Shown one piece after another: positions 33,125 to 39,045 of a DNA stretch of 40,701 nucleotides (positions are counted from its first letter, which is position 1; the number at the start of each line of letters is the position of its first letter). The translations under genes were made by a program, and so were the position numbers. The DNA is taken from IMG/VR virus record IMGVR_UViG_3300029922_000147, positions 1-40,701 of that record; one strand, 5' to 3'. The notes beneath the pieces are model-generated. The model saw only the letters and a list, made by a program, of their open reading frames with translations, was not told the DNA's origin and ran no database searches. The DNA is from a virus.

Positions 33125-33132
33125 GGTACAAT
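33104..33132 (+). promoter_or_regulatory. Rightward promoter giving a leaderless transcript
   Basis: TTAATA (33104-33109), a 17-base spacer and TACAAT (33127-33132) lie only six bases before the ATG at 33139. Transcription would start at or next to the start codon, and no ribosome site is visible, which is the pattern of leaderless genes. Confidence 0.55.
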
Positions 33133-33138
33133 TTATTC

Positions 33139-33339
33139 ATGAATAGTTCAAACTACGATGTACCGAAAACCATCCCTCAAATGAAGTCAATGGTCCGCCA
33201 ACTCAAGTCGGCCCTACACTACAACACCAACCTGGGACAAAACCGACAAGCCATCATCAATGAAATTCAACGACTTCTAAATTGTATCGGGGAGCTTCAA
33301 TATGCTGACACCGCAAGAGAAATTAACGTGCGTCCGTAA
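33139..33339 (+). CDS. Small helical protein, probably leaderless
   Basis: This 66-residue helical protein (Q-M-K-S-M-V-R-Q-L-K-S-A-L, N-R-Q-A-I-I-N-E-I-Q-R-L-L) is not recognised. An earlier in-frame start at 33082 is rejected because it lies upstream of the predicted transcription start. The gene lies opposite the leftward operon and shares its control region, so an early regulatory function is possible. Its end overlaps the next gene by 38 bases. Confidence 0.6.
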   Translation: MNSSNYDVPKTIPQMKSMVRQLKSALHYNTNLGQNRQAIINEIQRLLNCIGELQYADTAREINVRP

Positions 33340-33493
33340 AGACATAAAACTATTCGAACGAATAGCGCTTCGCAACAACAGCCCAGTCATAATCACCAAA
33401 TTAGAGAACCTCCGACGACAAGAAAAAAGACTCAAAGAAATGTGCAGCCGAACCACATTCCAAGAAAATCTACAAAGATTCAAAGACTTCTAA
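33302..33493 (+). CDS. Small basic helical protein
   Basis: This 63-residue basic protein is rich in Lys/Arg helices (L-R-R-Q-E-K-R-L-K-E-M-C). GGGGAG precedes the ATG at 33302. The long overlap with the preceding gene suggests coupling of the two. Function unknown; nucleic-acid binding is plausible from charge. Confidence 0.6.
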   Translation: MLTPQEKLTCVRKDIKLFERIALRNNSPVIITKLENLRRQEKRLKEMCSRTTFQENLQRFKDF

Positions 33494-33657
33494 AGGTCAT
33501 TATAAAACTATTTTTAAAATAAATTCAATTACAGCAATCAAACGATTGACTTTTTTGACGCCATGTGTCATAACTCCAAACACTTTAGGCGACCTCCTGT
33601 TTATTCTTTTGAGCACTCAACTGCATCCCTACTCTAACTTCCCCAAAGGGACCCAAG

Positions 33658-33684
33658 AGCACCCGGACTAATTCACTGGGTGCT
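33658..33684 (+). terminator. Hairpin, weak terminator candidate
   Basis: AGCACCC (33658-33664) pairs with GGGTGCT (33678-33684) around 13 bases, about 165 bases after the small rightward gene pair. There is no clear U-tract. Confidence 0.35.
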
Positions 33685-33950
33685 TGTTCGCATCACAGTT
33701 TAATTCGCTTAATGAGGATTTATGTATTTTTCGCAAGGTGAGATTAATACATCCAATACGCTGATCGAGGTTACCCCCTCCCATCAGCTGCAACTCATGC
33801 GGAGACTTGTAGGGTGGTTCGAAACTTAACGTGAGTTAAGGCGTGCGATTGTGAAGCAGTGTAGTTGCTTTGATGAAAGTAACAAGCTGTTGTCAGTTGT
33901 TGACACACGTTGTGCAAGTTAAACCAGGTACGGCGTTGAGATACAGCGTC

Positions 33951-33969
33951 CAGTTAACTGAGTACTCAG
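33951..33969. repeat. Two overlapping perfect palindromes
   Basis: CAGTTAACTG (33951-33960) and CTGAGTACTCAG (33958-33969) share three bases. Perfect 10- and 12-base palindromes back to back suggest dimer-binding sites. Confidence 0.7.
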
Positions 33970-34117
33970 ACCGGAGGTGTAGACACGTCCTGCACTTTCC
34001 TGTGTGCGAGCGCGTGAGAGGCGGTATTCTGTTAACTTGAGTTATGATAGGTTCAGCCTACGGATCGTCTAAAGTTAGTCGTTTCCTCCTGTAATCCTCA
34101 CTTCTAGAGAATATGTA

Positions 34118-34146
34118 TTGACAATGCTGATATTAGGGTGTATACT
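34118..34146 (+). promoter_or_regulatory. Strong sigma-70 promoter of the MoxR operon
   Basis: TTGACA (34118-34123), a 17-base spacer and TATACT (34141-34146) match the bacterial consensus closely. The first gene starts at 34197 after AAGGA. Direct repeats of GTACATA lie in the leader just downstream (about 34156-34180). Confidence 0.85.
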
Positions 34147-34196
34147 CCTCATTGTACATAGATACAGAGTACATACACCACGAAAGGAACTGAGAG

Positions 34197-34520
34197 ATGA
34201 CAACTACGACATTAGCAGGTGATTTCAACGAAGCCGCCTCGATGGCGCTCTATGCGATCGATGGACTTGAGTATGCTTCGAGTGACGATGATCTGACGTT
34301 TATTAATCACGAATACAACCAGCGCGTCCAGATCGTAGACCGCGCAAACCTCGCATCCATGCATCGTGAACGAGCAGAACAGAACGATAACCCTATCACT
34401 GATCGTGAAATCGATGAGGCCATTGACGACACGAAGTCTGTTCTGCTCGAATGGGGAAACGAAGATTGCGAACAGCCTTGGAAGCAGTCACAGTTTTACT
34501 ACATCGTTGAGCAGAACTGA
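34197..34520 (+). CDS. Small acidic early protein
   Basis: This 107-residue acidic protein (D-F-N-E-A-A-S-M-A-L-Y-A-I, E-I-D-E-A-I-D-D-T-K) is the first product of the strong early-type promoter. AAGGAAC precedes the ATG. No family is recognised. Small acidic first-expressed phage proteins often bind host enzymes; nothing here proves that. Confidence 0.65.
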   Translation: MTTTTLAGDFNEAASMALYAIDGLEYASSDDDLTFINHEYNQRVQIVDRANLASMHRERAEQNDNPITDREIDEAIDDTKSVLLEWGNEDCEQPWKQSQFYYIVEQN

Positions 34521-34544
34521 CCACCCGCGCCGATCCTGCTAATA

Positions 34545-34599
34545 GGTCGAAACTCTCACGGATGAGAGTCTGCAGCTGCATTGCTGCACTGATGAGACC
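34545..34599 (+). ncRNA. Type II hammerhead ribozyme 1
   Basis: All core elements are present in type II order. Stem II 3' strand GGTC (34545-34548), GAA plus A15.1 (34549-34552), stem III CTCTCA/TGAGAG with CGGA loop closed by A15.1-U16.1, cleavage residue C17 at 34570 (GUC triplet), stem I TGCAGC/GCTGCA (34571-34588) with six-base loop, CTGATGA (34589-34595) and stem II 5' strand GACC (34596-34599). Stem II extends through an internal loop to CCTG/CAGG (34535-34538 with 34601-34604). Predicted cleavage is 34570|34571. It lies in the gap between two genes, and the ribosome site AAAGGAG of the AAA ATPase gene follows within five bases. Confidence 0.92.
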
Positions 34600-34616
34600 A
34601 CAGGAAAGGAGTTTGA

Positions 34617-35948
34617 ATGACCACTACAGATTCGTTGCGTAAACAGATTGCCTTAATGTTCGGTCCTAAGTTGTCGGGCCGTACGTTAAGATTGACCAAT
34701 GCTGAGATGCAAGCCGCACTCGACAACTGCATCTATCCGTTCCACCTGTTTGAGAGGGACTCAACGCCGGGTGGTACGGGTTGGAAACGAATTGCGACTA
34801 CTGAACCAGAGAGGAGCGGAGGAATGGCATCTTGTAAGAATTGTCACGCTGTTATAACCTGGAAGGGCAGTAACGGGAATCAGAATTGGATTCCTGTCAA
34901 TGATGACGGAACGGATCATCGTTTAACTTGCACATCTCGCACGCAAGCTGCCGAGGTTGAGGTTGTGGACACAATTAAACCCGTTCCGGCAATTCCTGCC
35001 GCGAAGTCGGAAGCTTCTGAGGTTGACACGGCGCTTGAAATGCTACGCGACGCGTTAAGCAAGCAAAAGCCCGCCGAAGTTAAGATTGACGAGGAGGCCA
35101 TTGTTCGCATAGTCAATGCATCTCTCGAGAAATTCACAGGTAACGCGAAACTCACGGTACAGATCAAAGACCTTCCTATTGTTGAGATCGAGCAGCAGCA
35201 CGAGCGATTCCCTATACTGCTAGCAATTGCGAGCGCAGGAATACCTGTTATGTTGGTCGGTCCGGCAGGATCCGGCAAAACTACGGCCTGCGCAAACGTC
35301 GCCAAAGCGCTTGCCCGCCAATTCTACAGTCTGTCGATGGGCCCGCAAACGTCAAAAAGCGACTTGTTGGGTTTCGTGCACGCAAACGGCGGATACGTTA
35401 CTTCCGTAGTTCGCGAAGCATTCGAGAAGGGCGGCGTTCTACTTCTCGATGAGATCGATGCGGCTAATGCGGCCGTACTCACAGTCCTTAACTCACTGTT
35501 GAGCAACGGCCATTCCAGCTTCCCGGATGCCCCGCAAGGCGTAACGCGGCATGAAAGCTTCGTTTGCGTATGCGCCGCGAACACGTTCGGGAACGGAGCC
35601 GATCGGCAATATGTAGGTCGGAATCAATTAGATGCCGCTACGCTTGACCGATTCTTTACGCTCGAATGGAACTACGATTGGACTCTAACTTCAACGCTGT
35701 TGGGAATTCCCTGCGTACGCAACATGGCGAAGTTAAAGAAGTCCGGTTACACGATAAAGTCGTGGTTCGAGTACGTTTCCGGTTTGTCTGCAAAAATCGC
35801 TCAAGCGAACATACGTGCAGTAATAGGACCGAGGGCGGCGCTATATGGCGCGAAGCTACTTGACATTATAGACAAAGAAACCCTACTGGAAGGATTGATT
35901 TTTGCAGGTATGTCTGTCAACGACAAGCGGCAAGCGAAAGGGCTTTAA
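34617..35948 (+). CDS. MoxR-type AAA+ ATPase with N-terminal zinc motif
   Basis: This 443-residue protein has an N-terminal domain with C73-x-x-C76 ... H101-x-x-x-C105 (a zinc knuckle around P-V-N-D-D-G-T-D), a linker, and an AAA+ domain from about 190. Walker A is G215-P-A-G-S-G-K-T, Walker B V-L-L-L-D-E-I-D near 275-281, sensor 1 C-A-A-N322-T-F-G, then Q-L-D-A-A-T-L-D-R-F. MoxR-type ATPases remodel or assemble partner complexes together with a VWA-domain protein, and the next gene fits that role. AAAGGAG precedes the ATG and abuts the ribozyme. No replication helicase signature is present. Confidence 0.85.
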   Translation: MTTTDSLRKQIALMFGPKLSGRTLRLTNAEMQAALDNCIYPFHLFERDSTPGGTGWKRIATTEPERSGGMASCKNCHAVITWKGSNGNQNWIPVNDDGTDHRLTCTSRTQAAEVEVVDTIKPVPAIPAAKSEASEVDTALEMLRDALSKQKPAEVKIDEEAIVRIVNASLEKFTGNAKLTVQIKDLPIVEIEQQHERFPILLAIASAGIPVMLVGPAGSGKTTACANVAKALARQFYSLSMGPQTSKSDLLGFVHANGGYVTSVVREAFEKGGVLLLDEIDAANAAVLTVLNSLLSNGHSSFPDAPQGVTRHESFVCVCAANTFGNGADRQYVGRNQLDAATLDRFFTLEWNYDWTLTSTLLGIPCVRNMAKLKKSGYTIKSWFEYVSGLSAKIAQANIRAVIGPRAALYGAKLLDIIDKETLLEGLIFAGMSVNDKRQAKGL

Positions 35949-35952
35949 CGCA

Positions 35953-36768
35953 ATGGAAACTGCTAAGAGTGAACGCGTAGTTTTTAACTTCGCAACGGTC
36001 CAGGATTTCCTGGACCGTTGCGAGTTTCCCCAAACCGACGGTTTCTCTAACAATAGTACCGGGTTGGGCATATGGCAAGCGACTTTCACGGGAACGGCGA
36101 CATACGAAGAGTCAATAGACCAGCTCGTCAACGGTTGCGAGCGACTGGAGAAATCTATACTGCAAACAACTGCTGACATCCTGCCGGAAGGTGTGCAAGG
36201 TTTAGTGCAAACCATACGATATGACGTTGCAGGCGATGACGTCAATGTCGGCCGATATCTAGACGGCGAACCAGAATGTATGGCGAACTACGAAACTGAG
36301 TTAGGACACGGCAACCGCTGCGTTGTTGTCAGCGTTAACGGTTCCGTACATGCCGGTATATCCGCCGACTTGATCGAAAAGCGTGGTGCAACTGTTTGTG
36401 CACTTATCGATTGTCTGGAGGCGTGCGGATATAGGACCGAAGTGCATGTGTATATAGGGTCCGCAAGCATCAACATACCGCGTGTCAATGTTTGCGTTAA
36501 GAACGCGCAGGACAGGCTAGACCTAACACGCCTTGCCTATTGCCTTGCGCATCCGTCATTCCTGCGCCGTCAAGTATTCCGATTTTGGGAAACCTTCCCA
36601 AAATCCCAGCGCGCGCCATCGTACGGCAAAAGTGATCCCGAGGCTGATCCTATAGTCGAAAGTGACATAACTTTGATGTCGAACGGTATGCACACCTTCT
36701 CGACAATCGAAGGCTGCCGCAAGTGGCTTAATGACACAATAAAGGAGTGCAACGAATTCTATAAATAA
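35953..36768 (+). CDS. DUF7192/VWA-like partner of the MoxR ATPase
   Basis: This 271-residue protein has the phage DUF7192 signature (R-Y-D-V-A-G-D-D-V-N-V-G-R-Y-L-D-G-E-P-E-C-M) followed by a Rossmann-like stretch (V-V-V-S-V-N-G-S-V-H-A-G-I and then A-L-I-D-C-L-E-A-C-G-Y-R-T-E-V), which resembles a divergent VWA fold in which V-N-G-S replaces D-x-S-x-S. The start at 35953 is four bases after the ATPase stop; the in-frame TTG at 35902 is rejected. Pairing with MoxR is a known phage arrangement, with unknown biological target. The gene ends nine bases before hammerhead 2. Confidence 0.75.
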   Translation: METAKSERVVFNFATVQDFLDRCEFPQTDGFSNNSTGLGIWQATFTGTATYEESIDQLVNGCERLEKSILQTTADILPEGVQGLVQTIRYDVAGDDVNVGRYLDGEPECMANYETELGHGNRCVVVSVNGSVHAGISADLIEKRGATVCALIDCLEACGYRTEVHVYIGSASINIPRVNVCVKNAQDRLDLTRLAYCLAHPSFLRRQVFRFWETFPKSQRAPSYGKSDPEADPIVESDITLMSNGMHTFSTIEGCRKWLNDTIKECNEFYK

Positions 36769-36776
36769 TTAACTTG

Positions 36777-36844
36777 GAACGAAACGGGGGACTCTACATC
36801 CCCCGTCTGGCAGGCAAGTTAAAAATCCTGCTACCGATGAGTTC
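36777..36844 (+). ncRNA. Type II hammerhead ribozyme 2 (core U4 to C)
   Basis: The same permuted order as hammerhead 1. Stem II GAAC (36777-36780) pairs with GTTC (36841-36844); GAA plus A15.1 at 36781-36784; stem III CGGGGGA/TCCCCCG with a seven-base loop; U16.1 at 36806 and C17 at 36807 (GUC); stem I TGGCAGG/CCTGCTA (36808-36814 with 36827-36833, one G-U) with a 12-base loop; core CCGATGA (36834-36840). The core should read CUGAUGA, so position 4 is C instead of U. The ribosome site AAAAAGGAG of the next gene follows directly. Activity may be reduced by the U4 change. Confidence 0.82.
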
Positions 36845-36861
36845 AAAAAGGAGAATCGCGC

Positions 36862-37020
36862 ATGTTTGACAACTTAGTTATCGACGTTAAATTACTCGTT
36901 TACCTGAATAAGGTTTACGAGGAAACATGGGCCGCGGCTGATTCTTCGCTTGACGAAGAACTTGACATCCTGCATCTCTATCACACGGCAATTACGGCTT
37001 ACAGGAGTTTAACGCAATGA
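36862..37020 (+). CDS. 52-residue hypothetical protein
   Basis: This ORF begins ten bases after AAGGAG, just downstream of hammerhead 2, and its stop overlaps the next start (ATGA). The protein is helical and acidic (F-D-N-L-V-I-D-V-K-L-L-V-Y-L-N-K-V-Y, D-E-E-L-D-I-L-H-L-Y). Not recognised. The ribozyme junction, ribosome site and overlap together support it as real. Confidence 0.7.
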   Translation: MFDNLVIDVKLLVYLNKVYEETWAAADSSLDEELDILHLYHTAITAYRSLTQ

Positions 37021-37241
37021 ACAACACGTTCAGAATCATAATCAACACCGAGAACGACGCGTTTGAGGAACAGTCCGGACGTGAGCTGGTAAGGATCTTG
37101 GAGGATTGCGTCACCAAGTTAAAATACTACACGCGACCCGACGGACAACTTGAGGATGAGTCCAGGCCGATCGGCTGGACACTCAGCGCCGTTAACGGTA
37201 ACACTGTCGGCAGGATGACATACACCGAGGAAACGAAATGA
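37017..37241 (+). CDS. Small hypothetical protein
   Basis: This 74-residue protein begins M-N-N-T-F-R-I-I-I-N-T-E-N and is overlapped at both ends by four bases (ATGA), typical of coupled operon genes. It is mostly polar with a central helix (G-R-E-L-V-R-I-L-E-D-C-V). Not recognised. Confidence 0.6.
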   Translation: MNNTFRIIINTENDAFEEQSGRELVRILEDCVTKLKYYTRPDGQLEDESRPIGWTLSAVNGNTVGRMTYTEETK

Positions 37242-37525
37242 CTAGATATAGAGCGTGGCCCTATGATCCGCCTCGCAGTATATACGACGAGATGACGCCA
37301 GAAGAATTCCTTTTAGTAATTGCTCGTTTTGTCTTTCAAGACCAAGACGTAAGCAGCTTTGACCGAGAATTTCTTCTGGAATCCATCATACAAATGAGTA
37401 ATAATCTCGATGACGCCAATCAAGAATTAAATGACATGAGGTTCAAGGCTCCTGAAAACAATCACGTACTTAGTTTGCAACGAGAGATCGGCCGACTTAA
37501 AGCATTATTGGAGGAGACCAAGTAA
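37238..37525 (+). CDS. Small coiled-coil-ended hypothetical protein
   Basis: This 95-residue protein has a W-P-Y-D-P-P-R motif near the start and two helices in the C-terminal half (Q-M-S-N-N-L-D-D-A-N-Q-E-L-N-D, L-Q-R-E-I-G-R-L-K-A-L-L). It overlaps the previous gene by four bases and abuts the next start. Not recognised. Confidence 0.6.
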   Translation: MTRYRAWPYDPPRSIYDEMTPEEFLLVIARFVFQDQDVSSFDREFLLESIIQMSNNLDDANQELNDMRFKAPENNHVLSLQREIGRLKALLEETK

Positions 37526-37780
37526 ATGTATCATCTATACGTTAGCTACCAGGATAACGTGCGACCTCCGCAGTCTGTAAGGCTGCGGAGGAATGAACTA
37601 GACGGCTATTTGCAGCAAGTCTACTTCGGCGGCACACTTTTAACTCAGAAGGACATAAGCCGGTTGAAATCCGAGAAGGTGCTATTTGTTGCCGGATCCC
37701 ACAAGAACCGAAAATGCACCGTCAAGTTAGAACTTGAGGAGGTGGCTAAAAGTGCGGTCGTCAAAAAGCAATTGGCATAA
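37526..37780 (+). CDS. Small hypothetical protein
   Basis: This 84-residue protein follows GGAGGAG at 37510-37516 and begins directly after the upstream stop. Sequence M-Y-H-L-Y-V-S-Y-Q-D-N-V then basic residues; no recognised domain. Its 3' end overlaps the next gene by 29 bases. Confidence 0.6.
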   Translation: MYHLYVSYQDNVRPPQSVRLRRNELDGYLQQVYFGGTLLTQKDISRLKSEKVLFVAGSHKNRKCTVKLELEEVAKSAVVKKQLA

Positions 37781-37952
37781 ACTGCCTATCGGTGCGCGCT
37801 TGACCATAACGGAGGCGGCGAGCTATATGAACGTGCTGCCGAGCAGTATCAGGACAAACTACCTGACATCAAGCCCGCACCGTCGGCTGCCCGAGAACAT
37901 CATGGTAATACGTGAGAACAAGCGTGCTGTTTTAATCCAGCGTACTGCCTAA
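37752..37952 (+). CDS. Helix-turn-helix (excisionase-like) protein
   Basis: This 66-residue basic protein has L-T-I-T-E-A-A-S-Y-M-N-V-L-P-S-S-I-R-T, a helix-turn-helix of the excisionase/HTH_17 kind, then a short wing ending N-I-M-V-I-R-E-N-K-R-A-V-L-I. A GTG start at 37752 is preferred because GAGGAGG is nine bases upstream; an in-frame TTG at 37734 lies on that site. Likely a small DNA-binding regulator. Confidence 0.65.
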   Translation: MRSSKSNWHKLPIGARLTITEAASYMNVLPSSIRTNYLTSSPHRRLPENIMVIRENKRAVLIQRTA

Positions 37953-37983
37953 GCCGGCAACACTACACAGAAAGGTGGATGAG

Positions 37984-38472
37984 ATGAGATTACCTAAAGG
38001 AATGACACCATCGCAAGCTGTTCAGAAGCTTTATGATTTCAGTTCTCTTACTGAAGAAGAGATATTAAATATGCCTATTGAGCAAGTAGAAGCTGAGTTA
38101 GTAGATGCAGGCATTGACTTAGATGATCTTGAGCGACGAACTAAGGATACCATTGCCACATTGAGTATTAAAATCAAGCGTATGAAGCCTGTCGTAGACG
38201 ATGTGAACGGGCCTGGTCCGCACTCTTATGAAACCTGGATGCAATCCTCATTTCAGGATAAAGACAACAGATACTTCCGTTTCACGGCACTACCTGCCAG
38301 TTTCGATACTGGCGAACGTATGATTTATGTCGATCATTGGTTCGTCACTATCGAATCGTTCATGCCATTCGTTGTAGACTATAAACCTCATGGGTGTGTT
38401 GGGCCATTCAAAAGCAAGTTAACCTGTCTTGCGTTCCTAATTGAGCCCTGGAATAAGGAACTTCAACCATGA
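37984..38472 (+). CDS. Hypothetical protein
   Basis: This 162-residue protein is not recognised. The first 70 residues are acidic and helical (L-T-E-E-E-I-L-N-M-P-I-E-Q-V-E-A-E-L); the rest is aromatic-rich and probably beta (Y-F-R-F-T-A-L-P-A-S-F, Y-V-D-H-W-F-V-T-I-E-S-F). The ATG at 37984 follows AAAGGTGG. Base composition is slightly more AT-rich than its neighbours. Confidence 0.6.
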   Translation: MRLPKGMTPSQAVQKLYDFSSLTEEEILNMPIEQVEAELVDAGIDLDDLERRTKDTIATLSIKIKRMKPVVDDVNGPGPHSYETWMQSSFQDKDNRYFRFTALPASFDTGERMIYVDHWFVTIESFMPFVVDYKPHGCVGPFKSKLTCLAFLIEPWNKELQP

Positions 38473-38549
38473 ACGACAAAGGGATGCGCCCCGCAACGCG
38501 TGAGGACTTCGACGAATATCGTATTTCGATTAGTCCATACCTGCGCTAA
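38469..38549 (+). CDS. 26-residue peptide gene
   Basis: This short ORF overlaps the previous stop by ATGA and ends 14 bases before an intrinsic terminator, so it is the last gene of the operon if translated. Sequence M-N-D-K-G-M-R-P-A-T-R-E-D-F-D. Function unknown; translation rests on coupling alone. Confidence 0.45.
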   Translation: MNDKGMRPATREDFDEYRISISPYLR

Positions 38550-38562
38550 CAAGTTACAATTT

Positions 38563-38597
38563 ACCCTGCTAAGTTAAAACTGGCAGGGTATTTTTAT
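38563..38597 (+). terminator. Intrinsic terminator of the MoxR operon
   Basis: ACCCTGC (38563-38569) pairs perfectly with GCAGGGT (38583-38589) around 13 bases, followed by ATTTTTAT. It ends the operon that begins at 34118. Confidence 0.85.
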
Positions 38598-38621
38598 GTC
38601 TAAAATAACTTTGTAAAACCG

Positions 38622-38650
38622 TTGACAACGCTTCTAAACGGTGCTATAGT
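38622..38650 (+). promoter_or_regulatory. Sigma-70 promoter of the recombination operon
   Basis: TTGACA (38622-38627), a 17-base spacer and TATAGT (38645-38650). The predicted start near 38657 coincides with the first base of the closing stem of the structured leader. Confidence 0.85.
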
Positions 38651-38655
38651 GAGAT

Positions 38656-38834
38656 TGTCTTATGGGAGGATTGGTCAGTACTCATACCTTTGAGTTGAGC
38701 AGCACCATTTGACTTATCGCAGGAATGTGTTAAGTCTGACAGAAAGGAAAGACTTTCGAAAAACTATATATCGAACCGACTAAAGCGCGGATGCTACTCC
38801 TTAGAAAGTGTAGCCAAAACTAAACCATAAGACA
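38656..38834 (+). ncRNA. Structured ~180-nt leader RNA closed by a 10-bp stem
   Basis: TGTCTTATGG (38656-38665) pairs perfectly with CCATAAGACA (38825-38834), closing a multi-branched fold. Internal helices are GTCAG/CTGAC (38674-38678 with 38736-38740), ACTCA/TGAGT (38680-38695), GACTTA/TAAGTC (38711-38736), GAAAG/CTTTC (38742-38757) and GCTAC/GTAGC (38793-38814). The 3' strand ends about 12 bases before the ribosome site of the gene at 38857. It matches no riboswitch class I recognise; a cis-regulatory element or stable phage RNA are both possible. Confidence 0.6.
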
Positions 38835-38856
38835 TTCTTATATTAGAGGTGATCGA

Positions 38857-39045
38857 ATGAATGACAACGAGAACACACTTTTGACACTTGCCGAGGTGCG
38901 ATCGAGATTGAAGATCGGGATCTCTACGCTCTATTGGCTACGTAAACGTAACGAAATCAAAACCGTCAACATCGGCGGCGCGATCCGTGTCAAGGCAAGT
39001 GAGCTTGACAGATACATCGCTAACGCGGAGGAGAAAACAAAGTGA
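38857..39045 (+). CDS. Excisionase/MerR-type helix-turn-helix protein
   Basis: This 62-residue protein has L-L-T-L-A-E-V-R-S-R-L-K-I-G-I-S-T-L-Y-W-L, then K-T-V-N-I-G-G-A-I-R-V-K-A-S-E-L-D-R-Y-I, a winged HTH of the excisionase/HTH_17 class. AGAGGTGAT precedes the ATG. As first gene of the recombination operon behind a structured leader it is likely a regulator; no integrase gene is present to pair with a true excisionase. Confidence 0.8.
   Translation: MNDNENTLLTLAEVRSRLKIGISTLYWLRKRNEIKTVNIGGAIRVKASELDRYIANAEEKTK

Larger units (their letters stand above)
33494..34117. other. Non-coding control region with AT-rich DNA and palindromes (origin candidate)
   Basis: No credible gene is seen in about 620 bases. 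The first 50 bases are very AT-rich. Inverted repeats are AGCACCC/GGGTGCT (33658-33684), CTTAAC/GTTAAG (33825-33840), TGTCA/TGACA (33891-33905), CAGTTAACTG (33951-33960) and CTGAGTACTCAG (33958-33969), the last two overlapping. Position between divergent gene blocks, an AT-rich patch and clustered dyads suit a replication origin or a regulatory hub; this is inference. Confidence 0.5.
38550..38856 (+). other. Non-coding interval: terminator, promoter and structured leader
   Basis: About 300 bases with no gene, containing the terminator at 38563-38597, the promoter at 38622-38650 and a structured leader at 38656-38834. Each is listed separately. Confidence 0.8.

Noticed and set aside
33891-33925. 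Possible promoter at TTGACA (33900-33905)
   Set aside because: No acceptable -10 element at 16-18 bases; the element is better read as part of an inverted repeat.
35902-35952. Upstream TTG extension of the DUF7192-like gene
   Set aside because: It would overlap the ATPase gene without a ribosome site; the ATG four bases after the ATPase stop is sufficient.
38857-39045. Excisionase as evidence of a temperate phage
   Set aside because: No integrase, attachment site or repressor was found; HTH_17 proteins are also common in virulent phages.
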